Assembly: GCF_001723175.1 (NCBI RefSeq) | Contig: NC_064652.1 | Location: 2,728,001 to 2,792,000, forward strand | DNA from: Penicillium oxalicum | Lineage: Eukaryota; Ascomycota; Eurotiomycetes; Eurotiales; Aspergillaceae | DNA length: 64,000 nt | Direction: 5' to 3' | Part shown: positions 22,833 through 35,703 of the stretch, piece after piece | Layout of the letters: every line of letters starts with the position of its first letter | Position numbering within the stretch: position 1 is the stretch's first letter | Made by a program: the position numbers and the translations under genes | Notes under the pieces: generated by a model | Told to the model about the DNA's origin: nothing | The model's database searches: none | Seen by the model: the letters and a program-made list of their open reading frames with translations, nothing else

Positions 22833-24470
22833 CTATGACTTGCCCTTCATGCCCTTCCTCCGGTTCTCTCTCTGTCTCTGTTCCTTGGCGGCGTCACGTC
22901 GTCGCTTTTTCCAAGCACGGTTGTTCTCACCGCGGTTTTCCCAGAACCATTTAGCGAATTCAGTCTCTGCCTTAGGCCCCTCTTTCTCCCTGATTTTGGA
23001 GACCGGGGTGTCGATAAGAGGTTCCTCATCTTCATCGTTCAGTTGACCAGACTCTGTCCAGTTCATGCGTCGATTCACTGCAGCGGTATCGGGCGTGGGC
23101 GCCGCGCTTCGTAGACCTCTGAATTGGAGGTCCTTCTTGGTGAAGGGCGTAAAGGGGGTTTGGGGCTCGCCGGGTTGCGTCTCCTCTTCAGACTCAATGT
23201 CATCGCCGCCGAAGAAGCTAAACCCAGTCGCAGGCGCGGGTTCGGCTTGCTCGTCGGATGCTGTGGGAGGTTGTTTCTTGAAAAGTGCTTCTAAGGGATG
23301 GATCTCCTGTACGGGTTGAGGCTCGGAATTTTCCGACTGAACCTCAGCAGGTTCAGTCCCTTGAGTGTTGGTCTTTTGAACGGGTTGATCCACCATCTCT
23401 GAATCGGATTTCGAATCGGATTCCGAACTTGAGTCGGAGCTGGAGCGCTCCGTGGTAGTTTCAACGGCGGACACAGGCTCGGCCGGTTGCTTTTCGAGGC
23501 TTGGTGCATTGTCCTCGGTTTCTTCGTTCGAGGACTCATCCGTTGACTCGTCGACTTCGCTTTCAGAGTCAGAGCTTTCGTCAGATGAGGAGCCGCTTGA
23601 TGAGGTGTAATCTTCCGATTCAATGGACGGTTCGGGGCTCTTCTTTTTTACAAGTAACTTCTGGACCTCGGATTTTTTCACTTTAGCCCCAGGCATTTGT
23701 CCGGGGTGGTGGTCATGTGTCCGCCTCTTTTCACTGGCGGGTTCTTTGACTTTTCCAGAGGCATCCACCCATCCCTTTTCATCCTCATATTCTGCCGTGG
23801 GCGCAACACCCTCGTCTGCAGTGCGGAGGAAGGTAGGGAAAGTGGTCGCTCGAGCGAATTCGTGCACAACATTCTCGCTGCCCTTCTTGGCCTTCTTAGC
23901 CTTCTTTTCGTCCACTGCCTCGAGAGATTTGCGATTAGACGGAATCTTGGTCCGGAACAGACATTCCTCCTTTTCAGTGTACTTGGACTTGGGCTGTGGC
24001 TTGGCCGTCTTTTCACCCTTGTTCTTCTTCTTCTCGGCCCGTCGACGATCTTTCTTCGAGGGTTCCGTCCAACCTCGCTTGACCTTCCGATCAGAGGGCA
24101 GCTCGTATCCCTCTAGGACACCTTCTTCCGGGTCATCTGCTTTTCGCTTCTTGGACTTTTTCTTGTCCTTCTTTGCCCCGTCCTCCGACGCATCGGGTGC
24201 ATCAGCATTCTCGTCCTCTCGGTCTCGTTTCGATGGTCGCGCTGCCTCAATTTTGAATTTGCGACCCTTGAGAATAGAGCCGTTAAGTTTTTTCTTGATT
24301 TTCTCAGCGTCCATTTTGGGCAATGTCACGTAGCCGTAGTTGTTCTCGGGGAACGTGGGGATCGCGTGGAACGAGATATCGGTCGCGGTCTCGCGGAGGG
24401 AGGGTGGTATGACGGCCGGGAGAATCTCGGGGGTGAATGGAGTGATGTGTAATCTGACCGTCTCGGTCAT
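22833..24470 (-). CDS. Nucleolar RRM protein, NOL8-like, acidic-serine/lysine rich
   Basis: A single-exon protein of 545 residues. The first 80 form a degenerate RRM (VRLHITPFTPEILP, NNYGYVTLPKMDAEKIKKKL, LNGSILKGRKFKIEAARPSK), an arrangement seen in NOL8-type nucleolar proteins that act in rRNA maturation. Long Lys-rich nuclear/nucleolar targeting stretches follow (KKDKKKSKKRKADDPEEG, KKDRRRAEKKKNKGEK), then Ser/Glu/Asp-rich acidic blocks typical of SRP40-like proteins. Near the C-terminus lies a conserved-looking segment (GFSFFGGDDIESE, TPFTPFTKKDLQFRGLRS), and the basic end is FAKWFWENRGENNRAWKKRR. The RNA target is unknown. Low-complexity acidic parts limit certainty about the exact orthologue. 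It is head to tail with the Cys-rich membrane protein gene, 279 bases apart. Confidence 0.75.
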   Translation of the reverse strand: MTETVRLHITPFTPEILPAVIPPSLRETATDISFHAIPTFPENNYGYVTLPKMDAEKIKKKLNGSILKGRKFKIEAARPSKRDREDENADAPDASEDGAKKDKKKSKKRKADDPEEGVLEGYELPSDRKVKRGWTEPSKKDRRRAEKKKNKGEKTAKPQPKSKYTEKEECLFRTKIPSNRKSLEAVDEKKAKKAKKGSENVVHEFARATTFPTFLRTADEGVAPTAEYEDEKGWVDASGKVKEPASEKRRTHDHHPGQMPGAKVKKSEVQKLLVKKKSPEPSIESEDYTSSSGSSSDESSDSESEVDESTDESSNEETEDNAPSLEKQPAEPVSAVETTTERSSSDSSSESDSKSDSEMVDQPVQKTNTQGTEPAEVQSENSEPQPVQEIHPLEALFKKQPPTASDEQAEPAPATGFSFFGGDDIESEEETQPGEPQTPFTPFTKKDLQFRGLRSAAPTPDTAAVNRRMNWTESGQLNDEDEEPLIDTPVSKIREKEGPKAETEFAKWFWENRGENNRAWKKRRRDAAKEQRQRENRRKGMKGKS

Positions 24471-26661
24471 TTCATCAAGGTGGATTGGCCTCTATGGACC
24501 TGTGGTGAAATGTGGAAGTGAGGGGAGCCGCAATTGCAGCTTTGGTGAGGATGGCCCTGGTAAACTTTTTTTTTTCTTTAGATCTCCGAAGCTCCAGCGG
24601 AGAGTCGGTTCTGCCACCGCCTAGTTCATTTGGGCCTGCAGGCAATAACCCAGTGGGGCCCTGTCGATAGTCTGTCGATGCTTGCATTGAGGCTGAGAGT
24701 TTGGATACATGGTCGACAATTTATCTTCAAAAAGAGCTTTTGCAGTTGAAGCAAAGAACTGATCTGGATGGTGCAATGTGATGATTTTGTAAATGTACCT
24801 CTTTATTGACAGAGTCTCATCTCAAGCGGATGCACGGCCCTCGAATCCAGCACACAAGAGACCAACAATTTCAAAACACTGGGATCGTACACATTACATA
24901 GGCCTTGGTCTATGCGCACTGCTAAAGACGGCTCGCAAATTGTTCATTTTTTTTCCAATACCGCGCGACTGTGGCTGAGCCCCTCCCTCCTCACTGGTTT
25001 ACTGTTTTTGTCACTACCTCAATGATCTACAAAGAAAAAGGCATTTATACCAGACGGGGTGGAGATGTGAGGCTCCATCGGAGCCCAAAGGAGCCCATCC
25101 AGTTTGTCAATTCTCGAAACAGTAATTGATAGTCATCAGCCACAGTTCCCTTTCCTTGGATTATAGGTACATTCGATGTGACGGGATTCTTTATTCCTTC
25201 TTGCCGTAGCCAGGAACATTCCTCTGTGGTTTCAGACTAGGTCGGCCTTCTCCGGTGTGAGTGACAACACTGTACCACAGACACGTACCATAGGGGACAG
25301 AGCCTCGGCCTTGAAATGTAGAGATAGCCTGGTATCAACCTACACTCGGAAAGACGATACAGTACCAGACACCAGCACGAGAATCCTGACTGCTAGATAA
25401 AGAAACTAAATGCATTCTTCACGGTAGGGTGCGGCCGGTGAGATCAGCAGGGTGTCTGATGGCTAGTTCTGTGGCTTCGCGGCTCTTTGATGAAAAACAA
25501 AAACAAATCGAAGATGACGAGGTTCTACTTGGGCTGCGAGAAAGCACTGGCGAGACAATGAACTATGGGTGTTAGGCATTATTTCTCATCCTTGTACAAT
25601 TTCACTCCCTTTTGCTATACCCGACGAGAGCAATCGATGACAGGCAATGAGAACATTGTTTTGCACCCAATGTGCCCGATCATCAGGCGCCAAGCCACTG
25701 TGTCGTCAGCTTTGAATCGACTTCAGTGGACTCCATCGTGGAGCACTGATCCATCATCCGCCACATCCGATCTCGCAACTAACCCTTTTGCCCAGGGACT
25801 GACGATAGTGAACCTCATGTTGTGTACGCGTGGGAAGTGGCACCGCCTGTGGTATGGTAATGTGCCTACTGACTGACAGTAGAGTCTACTGGTCACATGT
25901 CCACGTTGATCGGATCGACCGTCGGACTTGGGTGTCACTAGCATAACATGCCTTTGCCTCTCCAGTCTTTTTTAGTCTTTTTTTTCCCAACACACCTCAG
26001 GCTTTCACGGTCCAGCCGTTGCCTTACGTAGCTCCGACGGGGACTGTCGCGCTGTCCCCATTCTTTCCAGTTTCCACGCCTCATTCACCACCCAAAAGCA
26101 CTGGACTCCTGTGGACCGCGCACTAGCATTCGCAGTAAGCCATCATAAATCCCCGACCCTCATCGACCCTTTCTTTGCCTGGCCCCGGTGGCTTGTGTCG
26201 CTTCTTCTTCCACTTTATCTTCTCCGACCGCTCCTTCCCCAGGTCAACAGTGCATCCTCCGGATTGATCGCCTTATCCCCCTCCTCCTCATTCCGGCCAT
26301 CCCCGCCTTATCTCTCGGCCTCTTTCCCATCGCCCCTCCACAATCCAACTTGCCCACTCTTCCAACCCCCGAGGACCTCCCGCCTTATGGCCTCCATTCC
26401 GTCATCTTGGCATTAACCAGGATCACTCATTTGACTCCGAACCGTCTGGCCACGCTACTCTCTTTGGGGGCCCTTTTTAGTTGTGTTTCCCAATTAGGGT
26501 CCCAGCTTTCTACTGGGATCTGACCTCGTTCTCTTTCACTCATTCATCTGGGACGACCGCTGGGTGACGACGTAGCGGTCGGATTCGTATCCAAGTCCCC
26601 CTTTCCCCTCTTTCTCCTCAATTTCTGTCTCTTCTTTACCTTCTGCCGCCTTATTTTCACA
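24471..26661. other. Intergenic, promoter and CT-rich leader of the SIP5-like gene
   Basis: 2.2 kb. The final 600 bases are strongly C/T-rich, as in long fungal leaders, and contain a 111-codon ORF (26188-26523) that looks like a chance reading of the pyrimidine-rich leader. Nothing else is supported. Confidence 0.5.
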
Positions 26662-29170
26662 ATGGGAAACTCCCAGACGAAGGAGTCACGACCCGGAGCG
26701 CCTCGTCAGCAATCCGATGCATCCGGTAGCGGCCGAACCGTGTATCAATCCACTCGGTCGGGCAGAAGCAGTCGACCGGATCTCTCGGTGCTTGGATTCG
26801 GGAGCAGCCATCGTGAGGACCGTGATGTGGCGACACTGGAGCAACGGCGTGAAACGAAGCAGGAGCGGGAGGCCCGCCGACAGGAGAAGGAAAATGCCGC
26901 TCGATTGAAGGAACGCGAGCGCAGCATGAAAGAGGAACACGTGGATGGAGGCTTTCTCGTGACGCAGGGTGTGTATGTCGGCACGGAGGACTTTAACAAG
27001 GCGGTTGTTCGCCAACTGATGGTAAGAACGCTCCTGGTTCACGAGGGCAAGAAATCGCGCCCACGGATAGACGCGATCGCAGACTGCTGACATGATCCTC
27101 GAACCCACCCTTTAGATTGAGCGACGACTAGCACCGTTTTGGAGAGGACTGAATGACTTCTCCGAGTCTTGGGCGGAGCACCAGATCATGGCCGCCGCGC
27201 GGGGATTGCCAATTCCCCCGCCCGATGAGATTCCGCCCGAGTTGGAGTACTCTCCGCCCAAGGCCGGCGACACCAAACCCGCGGCGGGCGAGACGAACAT
27301 TCAGCATTTGACGGTGTCCATTACCTCTCGATCCCAATCGCTCAACTCGGACGTCTCGCAAAACTCCAACCCCGGCGGGTCACTACCCACTGCGGCGCCA
27401 TCTGGCACATCCACCTCCCCCTTCTTCCGCACGCGCGCAAAGACCCTCGCTGCCTTGTCGAGCTCTTCGCGTCATGGCTCCCAGACCGATTTGACTCCAC
27501 GGGAACTGCAGCTTCCCAAGGATTCATTTGTGAATGGGCAGCCCATCGAGGTCTACTTGTACAAGGACGCCACCGAGTGCCCCATCTGCTTTCTGTACTA
27601 TCCTCCCTATCTGAACCGTACCCGATGTTGCGACCAGTCCATCTGCTCCGAATGCTTCGTCCAAATCAAACGCCCCGATCCCCACCCCCCAGAGCACGAA
27701 CAACCGAATCCGAATGCGCCGCCCCGCAGTGAGGCTGAAATAGCGGCAGCTGAATCGAGCGAGAGTCAACTGGTGTCGGAGCCCTCGTCATGTCCCTTTT
27801 GCGTGCAGCCCGAGTTTGGTGTCACCTACGCGGCGCCGCCTTTCCGACGAGGGTTGGTGTATGCCACCGATCTGACTTCCCGTCCCTCCCCCAACGTCGT
27901 GTCTCCTGGTTCCTCTACCACCTCCTTGGGCTCGGCGAATGCTCTTCCGGTCCCCGGTCGACGCCGCGCCACTTCCTTGTCCACCACCGATCCCAGTGTC
28001 GTCACGACTGACCGAGTTCGTCCGGATTGGGCGCAAAAGCTTGCCAACGCTCGTGCCCATGCTGCTCGGCGATCCGCGGCGGCCACCGCGTTGCATACTG
28101 CTGCATATTTGATGAACTCGACGCCATCTGGCTCTGGCTCTGGCAACGATTCTCGAGGTCTTGGTTTGGGCCGACGCGGCTTGCGGAGGGCAACTCATGG
28201 GGACGCCGGCCGGTCCGGCTCCCCTGCTCTCAATGCTCTCGCGTTTCTCAGCGAACGGCCCGATCGAACGCCCCCGAGAGCGCCTGCAGCCGAGAATGAT
28301 TCAGCGGAAGACGGCCAGGTCAACCCGACAAGTACCCGAGAGAACGCACGTCGCAGTCGCATCGATGACCTTGAGGACATGATGATGATGGAGGCTATTC
28401 GTCTGAGTCTAGCGAGCGAGGAGGATCGACGGAGACGTGAGGAGAAGGAGATTCGAAAAGAGGCCAAGCGCAGAGAGAAGGAGAGGGAGAAGGAAGCGAA
28501 AAGGGCGGAAAAGGCGGCTCGTAAGACCGGCCTGTATAGTAACAACGCCAGCGTGTCGGCATTGGGAGCCCAGGCGGATACGAAAACTAGCAGTGCATCC
28601 TCTGTCGCGGAGCAGTCATCCTCGGCGAGCAAGGGCAAGGCCGTTGATCGTGTGTCGCCAGGGCCCGCAATGGCAGCTACGACAGCAGCTGAATCCCCCA
28701 CATCTACTCCGTCCACCTCTCTCAGTCCGGCAGATCAATCTCTAGCGCCTCTCGACTCTGGGGCGGCGGTTGAACCCCTCAAACCATCTCACCTTCGCCA
28801 GGTGTCTAGCACATCCTCGTCGATATCTTCGATGATGGAGGCCAACGGGGGTGACTCCGACATTAGTCCCGCGGGACCTGATGGCGCGAATGGGTCACTC
28901 GAACCGATGTTCAACTTTCGCAGCTTGGCGGCCGTGATCGATGATGAGGAGAAGAGCCAAGCTGCGGAACACGTTGAAGACACCGCAGTGCAGCAAACCG
29001 AAGGTTCTTCGAGCAAGGCACCTTCGGTTCATCGACACTCCGCTGATTCGACCAGCCCAGACTCCCCGGCCGTCGAAGTGGAGGATAGCTCTGGTGGTGT
29101 CATGCCCAAAGAGCTCGAGAGCCGGTCGGTGGAGATTCTGCGTGAGACAAAGGCCGCGGCTACTCCATGA
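26662..29170 (+). CDS. sip5: SIP5-like protein, RING-like Cys motif, probable N-myristoylation
   Basis: Fungal SIP5 proteins were named for interaction of the yeast member with the Snf1 kinase, which governs the response to glucose limitation. Exons 26662-27021 and 27116-29170 give 804 residues; the intron is 94 nt. MGNSQTKE has Gly2 and Thr6, fitting N-myristoylation. A charged coiled coil follows ([19 protein letters not shown]), then [20 protein letters not shown]. The Cys core begins at about residue 275: [32 protein letters not shown], and CPFC near 346, a split zinc-binding module. Downstream come a second charged helix ([20 protein letters not shown]) and a long Ser/Thr/Pro-rich tail. 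The domain order agrees with fungal SIP5; function in this organism is inferred. Confidence 0.82.
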
Positions 29171-32100
29171 GAACCCATGGCGGCTGGTGACTTGGTCTCC
29201 ATTTGCCTACACAATTTATTGTCAAGAAGAGAGCTCTTCAATCCCTTTTCTTTTCTTCATCTATCTGTTTTTGCTCATCGCAATTCATCATTCGGCCTGC
29301 ATGGGACCATTCGAGCCGGCGTCGTGGGAATTGGCCATCAATTTGGAGTTGTCTTCCTTCAATGGGTGCGGTGGCCTGTGGCTTTCTCTTCTGTTCTCTT
29401 TTTTGTTTGGCGTGTAGAACACATTCCCTTGACCATGTCTTTTTCCTTTCTTGGGGTCTCTTTTACTATCGCCCTCTGTCTTTCCCCCTGTTGCTGATTT
29501 CTTTTCGCTTCAGCTCAGAGTAAAGAACGCATCATAAAGGACTAAATCTCAGGCTGTTCTCAAGACCCACAGATCTTTACCTGCCTTCATCGCGCAGTCT
29601 TGAAAGTCTCGGCAGTGTTGTAAGGTAATGGAGGTTTGTATGGAAAATATGGATTCTCTGTACCAGGGAAAGCAAAGAATTAATTTCCAAGATTGAAAAT
29701 AATTCTTTCAAAATCCAAAGTTTTCGATTCTTTTCAAACCCAGAAATTGATTCTTGTTCCATTGTGAAAATTGAAAACCATAACCCCCCTCTGACGCTGT
29801 CTGGTTCTGCTTGCTTTTTTTGTGACAATGCTGTCAGAGTTTGAGCATATGGAATGGTCGTCCAGCCCTATTGTTATTTGGACCGAGCTCCGAGTTGCCT
29901 GTTGGACTTGGGTCTGATCAATAATGGGTCGAAGATTTTCAATCTCTTCAATCTGCACGCCCCTTTCGCACCTTTCATCTGTCCCGTCTTTCCAAAATTT
30001 AAGCGCAATCTCCACCGGGCTTTAGAGACCAGACTGTTCACTTGGTCAGAAAATTCTCCGGCAAATGAGCCCTTCTGGTCCTCCCCTAAATCCCCAATAA
30101 GAACCTGAAGTCTCTTGGTCTGATTCAATCGGCCAGTACCTCTTCTGCCCGGAACCACCATGAGACCAGGCCCGGATTCGCTTCCCCTTTCTGGAGCTGC
30201 TCAGGGCTCTCCTTCTCAAGATCCTTGATGTAGTCCGCAGATGCACATCCGCCCGGGAACTATCGCAATTCTGTAACTGGGAGAAACGAACCGACGGCTT
30301 ACACCAAGGAGTATGCCGAAAACACTGTCTGTGAATGAAACATTCTCTATCGTGGAAGCAACTGCGACGAGTCGAGCCTGAAAGCGATATTCTTTGGTTC
30401 TCTAGCAGGAAGCACTCGAAAGTATTTCATGAATCACGAAAACTTTCACCTGAACACCAAGTAAGCCCTCCACCCACTGCCCTGCTGCTCTATGGTATAT
30501 CACTGCCTTGAAACAGAGGACAGGACCGCTTCTGTCTCTGTACAGGGCCATTGCTCGAACATGGCATGCAAGGATATAAATAGACCAGATTTAAAAGCCA
30601 GCATATAGTTTATAGGGAAAAGAACAAAGGGGAAATGATGAAATTATGGGCAAAAAGACCAGCGGAGTCGTTCGATGCTGAGGTAGGCCTAGGTCAGGCC
30701 GAATCGGCTCGATAATTAGCTACCATATCTTGTTCGAGGCTTTATCAGGATGAGCGGTATACATTATCGTCTCTCAGATCTTCATAAGATATAAAGGTAG
30801 CAGCGTCTCATTACAGGTTGGTGTTCTCGGATAGGGCTCAATCGCCCCTCTGAATAGCTTATTGTGGCACGGAATGACGAGCTGTCTCTCCTGTGCTCTG
30901 CATAGTCGTGATCCAGAGGCTCTCCTAAATCTGAAGTGTGTCTTCTTTTGCATTGTATCTAGATAAAGAATTACCTCATGTTAGAGGGCATGAGGTTGGC
31001 ATCCAGAATAAAGCAGAAATTCCATCGTCAAGTAATCGAACTAAGCTCAAGGCCGGGGATCAGGAACGGATTTTGGTCCCACAGTCAAAATAGAAAACGG
31101 TGCCGTCATCTCGTGCAGCTTATACGAATCTATCAAGTCACCTTCAACCAAGCAGTGCACTTTCAGGAATAAGTTTCTTTTCATTTTTCCGTCTCGCTTG
31201 TGGCTTATTGGCCCCGTTCTGCGCAGTGACTTGGGACATTCAGTGTATAGCCAGTGTCTGTTCGCTGAAAGTAAGCTTGTTCATAGTCCTTGGGCTATGA
31301 TGGCCTCAACAATGTCGGACAGTTGGGTACTCCGCTGAGGATGAAGCCTCCTTTTAAGATCATTCCGCGCCCGGTAAAGACCGTCAAGAAGAGATGGTCG
31401 TATGCTATGGCTGCGGAATTGACCTGGCTGTTCAGGTTTTTGATCCATATGAAATTCTACCTACTGTACTGCTTACCTATTCTGTGATTGGTAGACAGCA
31501 TGATCAACTCCATGCAACTTTTTAGCGGAAACCCACTCTGAGTGGTGGCGGATTCTGTCACGGATGGTCATTGGTGGAATACGAAATAAGAAAGGGGCCT
31601 CAACGGCCGCTAGGGAAGTGGAAACAGGACGAAGGGCGGGTGTGGAGCGCCGTAGCCGACGTCTTCCAAGTCGGCAGTGGCATGCGGTCATGTGGCCCAC
31701 CAGCGTCGGCACTCGATGGGTGGCCAGCACCCGTGATCTTTCTTTTCCAATCCTGGCTTGACAGCCATTCTGTCAAATCCTTGTCCAGCCCGGATGGTTG
31801 GCGATCAGAGTCTCTGAGACGAGCCTTCTCTTGTGAAGAACCACGATGAAGCGCAATCAACGACACCCCTGTCTTTTACATCACGAAATCGCTCGTGAGT
31901 GCGTAGCCCGAGAGACCGTCCATTCTGAGTCGTCGCATACGTATGTGGGTGGTACGTACTTGCACACCGCCACGTACAGACAAGGATAACAGCAGGTCGA
32001 GGGTCAATAGCCGAGACTCGGCATTGGTCCACCCACACGTGCTGCTGAGTTAGCTGTGGTTGTCTGCTTCGACTGTTTCCTATTGCATCCAAGATGCACA

Positions 32101-33077
32101 CTTCGGTACATGCTTGCATCACTTGGATTCTTATCTTTCGCGGCACTTCATGCTGGTTCCTGGTGGATCTCGCCACATTTCTCAAACCTTGTTGGGTCCC
32201 CTGAAAGAAGACATGATGATTGGCTGGCGGGGGACACTAGTATATGCAATATGAAAACTTCTCTCATTCGAGTTTGTTGCAAAACTTGTAGAAAACGTCC
32301 AGTGTAGTTGTTGGTTGTGTGATTTCCTGAGGGTTTTGCCTGATACTTCTGGTACAGCTTGTCACACACAATGGTCATGTCAAATGTGGACTTCCCCGTT
32401 CGGGAACCGGGGACCTTCCGTTCGCAGCGCGGAGTGACATGTTTTGAACCTGGCCCTATAACTAGTAGATCCAAGAACCAAAAGGAACGCGGAGGATCAA
32501 GGCAAATGCCTCATGAATTTTGAGAGGACAGAATCATGGATCAGAAATGGACTATGATCTGTGAACCCGCGACGGTCCTTCAGGTGTGTTGGATGGCAGT
32601 CCAGTTCACATGTCAACGTAGCCGGCCACCAGGCGGGTCTGGTTCCGACTGCCCTGCAGGTCTGAGTTTGGTACGGCGATACTTTTCGAGTAATGGAAAT
32701 CCGACTCTTTTTTTTTTCCTCACTCCGCCTCTTCTTTCGATCCCCCCTCTCTCTTTTGCTCTTATTTTCCCTTCGGTTCTCTCCCTTCCCCGTGACTGAA
32801 ATCTTCTTTCTTACCATCCTCACGCTTCACACTCAACCCTTTACTCTTCACTCCACGCCTCCTTTCACACCAGCCTCTACCTACGGCCCACTTGTTTGCT
32901 CGCTAGAGCGCAATCACTTCCACGCTCACCCGTTGCCCTTGAAAATCCACCATTAGCCATCGTATCCTTTGTTTTAAATCTACCGAATCGGCAGTCACAT
33001 TCGCCAAACAAGTCTCGACTCGACACTTTGTTCGTTGAGACGCCAAGCCGTAAGATTTCGGGGATTCTTTCAGAGCG
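29171..33077. other. Long intergenic stretch, no gene seen
   Basis: 3.9 kb. ORFs on both strands are short, start in unlikely places and resemble no family. The last 400 bases before 33078 are C/T-rich and look like promoter and leader of the MFS gene. An unspliced non-coding RNA cannot be excluded. Confidence 0.5.
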
Positions 33078-35026
33078 ATGGTATTAACACCAGATCCAAG
33101 ATCTCTCACTTCGCCGGACGACAGCTTCCCCACCCTCCAGCTCTTTCTTCTCGGTAGGTCTGATTGTTGAGTTCCCGCGACGATAGATGATGGAGTCACC
33201 CAGGCCCTCGTCATAATGGATCGGAGGTTCCTCGATGACTTTCCGCTGACCATCACCTTCACACCATGTAGCAATATGTCGCGTCGCCGAGCCGATTGCG
33301 CTGACCTCCATCTTCCCATACTCATGGGTCATGGTCAAGGATTTCCACATGGCTAGTGGCAGTGATGCTTCTTTCTATGCTGGTGTCCTCATTTCCGCCT
33401 TCTCTCTTGCCGAGGCCATGACCGGCATGTTTTGGGGCAGTCTGTCCGACCGCGTTGGTCGCAAACCTGTGCTACTTTCGGGTTGCTTTGGTACCATGCT
33501 CTCCTTGCTCCTTGTCGGCTTTGCACCCAACTTTTGGGTCGCCCTGCTCGGTCGAGCGCTGGGCGGTGCACTCAACGGGAACATCGGGGTCATTCAAACA
33601 ATGGTCGGGGAGCTGGTCAAGCGACCTGAACATGAACGTAAGTACTGGCATTCCCTATAGACCGTTCCGTCGCACCCAGATACACAAAGAGTCGAACGAT
33701 CTGACAACCCATGTAACAGCGCGAGCTTATGCTATCATGCCATTTGTTTGGTCAATTGGAACTATCATTGGACCAGGTCAGTGCTTCTCCATTTCCTGCG
33801 GCTGATTTTCAATAATTTCAATTTCGACCCAGCGCTGAATCTGTTTCCTCTGAATTCCAGCGATTGGAGGTTTGCTCGCGAAACCTACAGAGGGCTATCC
33901 GTCTATCTTCCCAGCGGACGGCCTCTTTGGACGATTTCCCTATCTTCTTCCCAATCTCGTCTGCTCTGTTATGCTGCTTTTGAGTATCATCGGCGGATGG
34001 CTTTTCCTTCACGAAACGCACCCGGAGATGCAACCCCACAGCGCTCACCGGTTCTTCGAGCATACCTCAGCCGAACAGCCTCTTCTTGCCACATCAGGTG
34101 CCACGGCGAACGCAGGGGTCGATCTTCGCGCCGAGTCCTACGGCACCTTCAACCAAGTCAGCCTGCACGAAGACACCAACTGGGATGTGATGGCGGACGG
34201 ATCGCATCAAGCATGGAAGGAAACCACCAAGCCCAAAGCCTTCACTTGGCGGGTGACTATGCTAGTCGTTGCGCTGGCCATTTTCACTTACCACTCCATG
34301 ACCTATGACCACCTGCTGCCCATTTTCCTTCAGGACGAAAATAATCGCGGCCATTCGACGGGTCACAACTCGTTCCTTGACATTCCAGGTGGCGTTGGCC
34401 TTTCGACACAGACTGTCGGTATGATCATGTCAACCGACGGTATCATCGCTCTGGCCATTCAAAGCGTGATTTTCCCTGCCTTGGCCCAATGGCTTGGTGT
34501 GTGGCGCTTGTTTGTCGTTGTGACGGTCCTCCATCCTATTGCCTATTTTATGGTTCCCTTCATTGCCCTCTTGCCTCGGAATTTCGTCTTCCCGGGAATC
34601 TACGCTTGCTTGATCGTTCGAAATATCCTATCGATTATCGATTACCCGGTTCTTCTCATTCTCATCAAGCAGGCTAGTCCGTCTGACTCGGTGCTCGGTA
34701 AGATCAACGGTCTGGCTGCCTCGGCTGGCGCCGCATCGCGCACGGTAGCACCTCCCGTCGCCGGATATCTTTACAGTACTGGCGTGGAGATTGGCTGCAC
34801 TGCACTTGCTTGGTGGGGAAGCTCGTTCGTTGCACTCCTTGGCGTTGTGCAGCTGTGGTTCATTCATCAGAAGAAGTACTCGACGGCCACTATCACTCCT
34901 GCTGCTCGATGCCGATACATGTCTGTATCGGAGCAGCCACGGAACGAGGTGGTGCACATCACTGTGACGGACGTGGCCACAGAGGCTGCCCCGGGAGCCG
35001 AGTTGAGAAATACTGCTGCTCAGTGA
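33078..35026 (+). CDS. Major facilitator superfamily transporter (12-TM type)
   Basis: Four exons, 33078-33153, 33272-33637, 33720-33776 and 33861-35026, join in frame to 554 residues. The first helix is split by the first intron (FPTLQLFLL + AICRVAEPIALTSIFPYSW). The MFS motif A follows the second helix: GSLSDRVGRKPVLLSGC. Motif B/C-type stretches are RALGGALNGNIGVIQTMVGE and SIGTIIGPAIGGLLAKPTEG. A polar loop of about 110 residues separates the two six-helix halves; the second half starts at FTWRVTMLVVALAIFTYHSM and ends near residue 515. A cytosolic tail follows. The helix pattern resembles the DHA1/zinc-induced-facilitator-like branch of fungal MFS proteins, which export drugs, metals or small molecules. 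The substrate is unknown. The large ORF downstream of 33872 alone lacks the N-terminal half, so splicing is required. Confidence 0.88.
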
Positions 35027-35703
35027 CAGATACAACTTGGTGCTCAAAGAAGGTAGGCACTCTGTGTCAAGGGCGGAATTTTTTTTTTTGGATGTGCGGT
35101 TCAGGAGATGCATGCAAGGAGTTTGTATTGCTTTTTATCCAAAATTTGCCGCGGGGTGATCCACGGCTAGATTGTCATGTTCTGTTCGATAATCGGGGTC
35201 TCGGTGTTTTGCTAATTTGGGGGTTTTTATGATCGGGGTTTTTTGGTCCCCTCCATTTTCACATTTCAAGCGAGCGTTTTTGCATAACGTTCGGCGTTTG
35301 GATTCATTGGCTGTTTACGGACCTGGAAGAGAAGGATCTCCAGAATGAAGAGCTCTATTATACATTACTTTTGGCTTTCTCATCATTGCTTGGGCTGCAC
35401 ATGATATACTCCGTAATTGATGTTATTGATTCAATGATTACTCTAGACCCCGCGACAGTCGTACGCCTCATCGGTCTTGGCACGCAAGGCTCATAAAACT
35501 TTTTTCAAGCCGACTATTCCTAAATAGGATTAGCTCTGTTTACATAGCAACCGTCCCGCTTCCGCTCCGCGCCGTCTAAACAAGTGAGGATCCTGCCCGG
35601 TCGCCGACACTGTTCTTTCCCTGGCGCGCACACACCCACTCTCACACATACACCCTCTTCAGAGACATCTGACCAGAGAGGCTTCAGAGCCAGGGATTGC
35701 AAG
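35027..35703. other. Intergenic
   Basis: 677 bases: 3' end of the MFS gene and promoter/leader of the coiled-coil gene. T-rich tracts and a C/A-rich run (ACACACCC type) near 35630-35655. No gene seen. Confidence 0.5.

Noticed and set aside
22833..24333. Long plus-strand ORFs opposite the NOL8-like gene
   Set aside because: Mirror readings of Glu/Lys/Ser codons on the other strand (Phe/Leu/Ser-rich); no independent evidence.
26188..26523. 111-codon hydrophobic ORF before the SIP5-like gene
   Set aside because: It is a translation of C/T-rich leader sequence (Leu/Pro/Ser); better explained as 5' leader.
29203..29523. Overlapping hydrophobic ORFs after the SIP5-like gene
   Set aside because: T-rich 3' untranslated sequence read as Phe/Leu/Ser; no domain.
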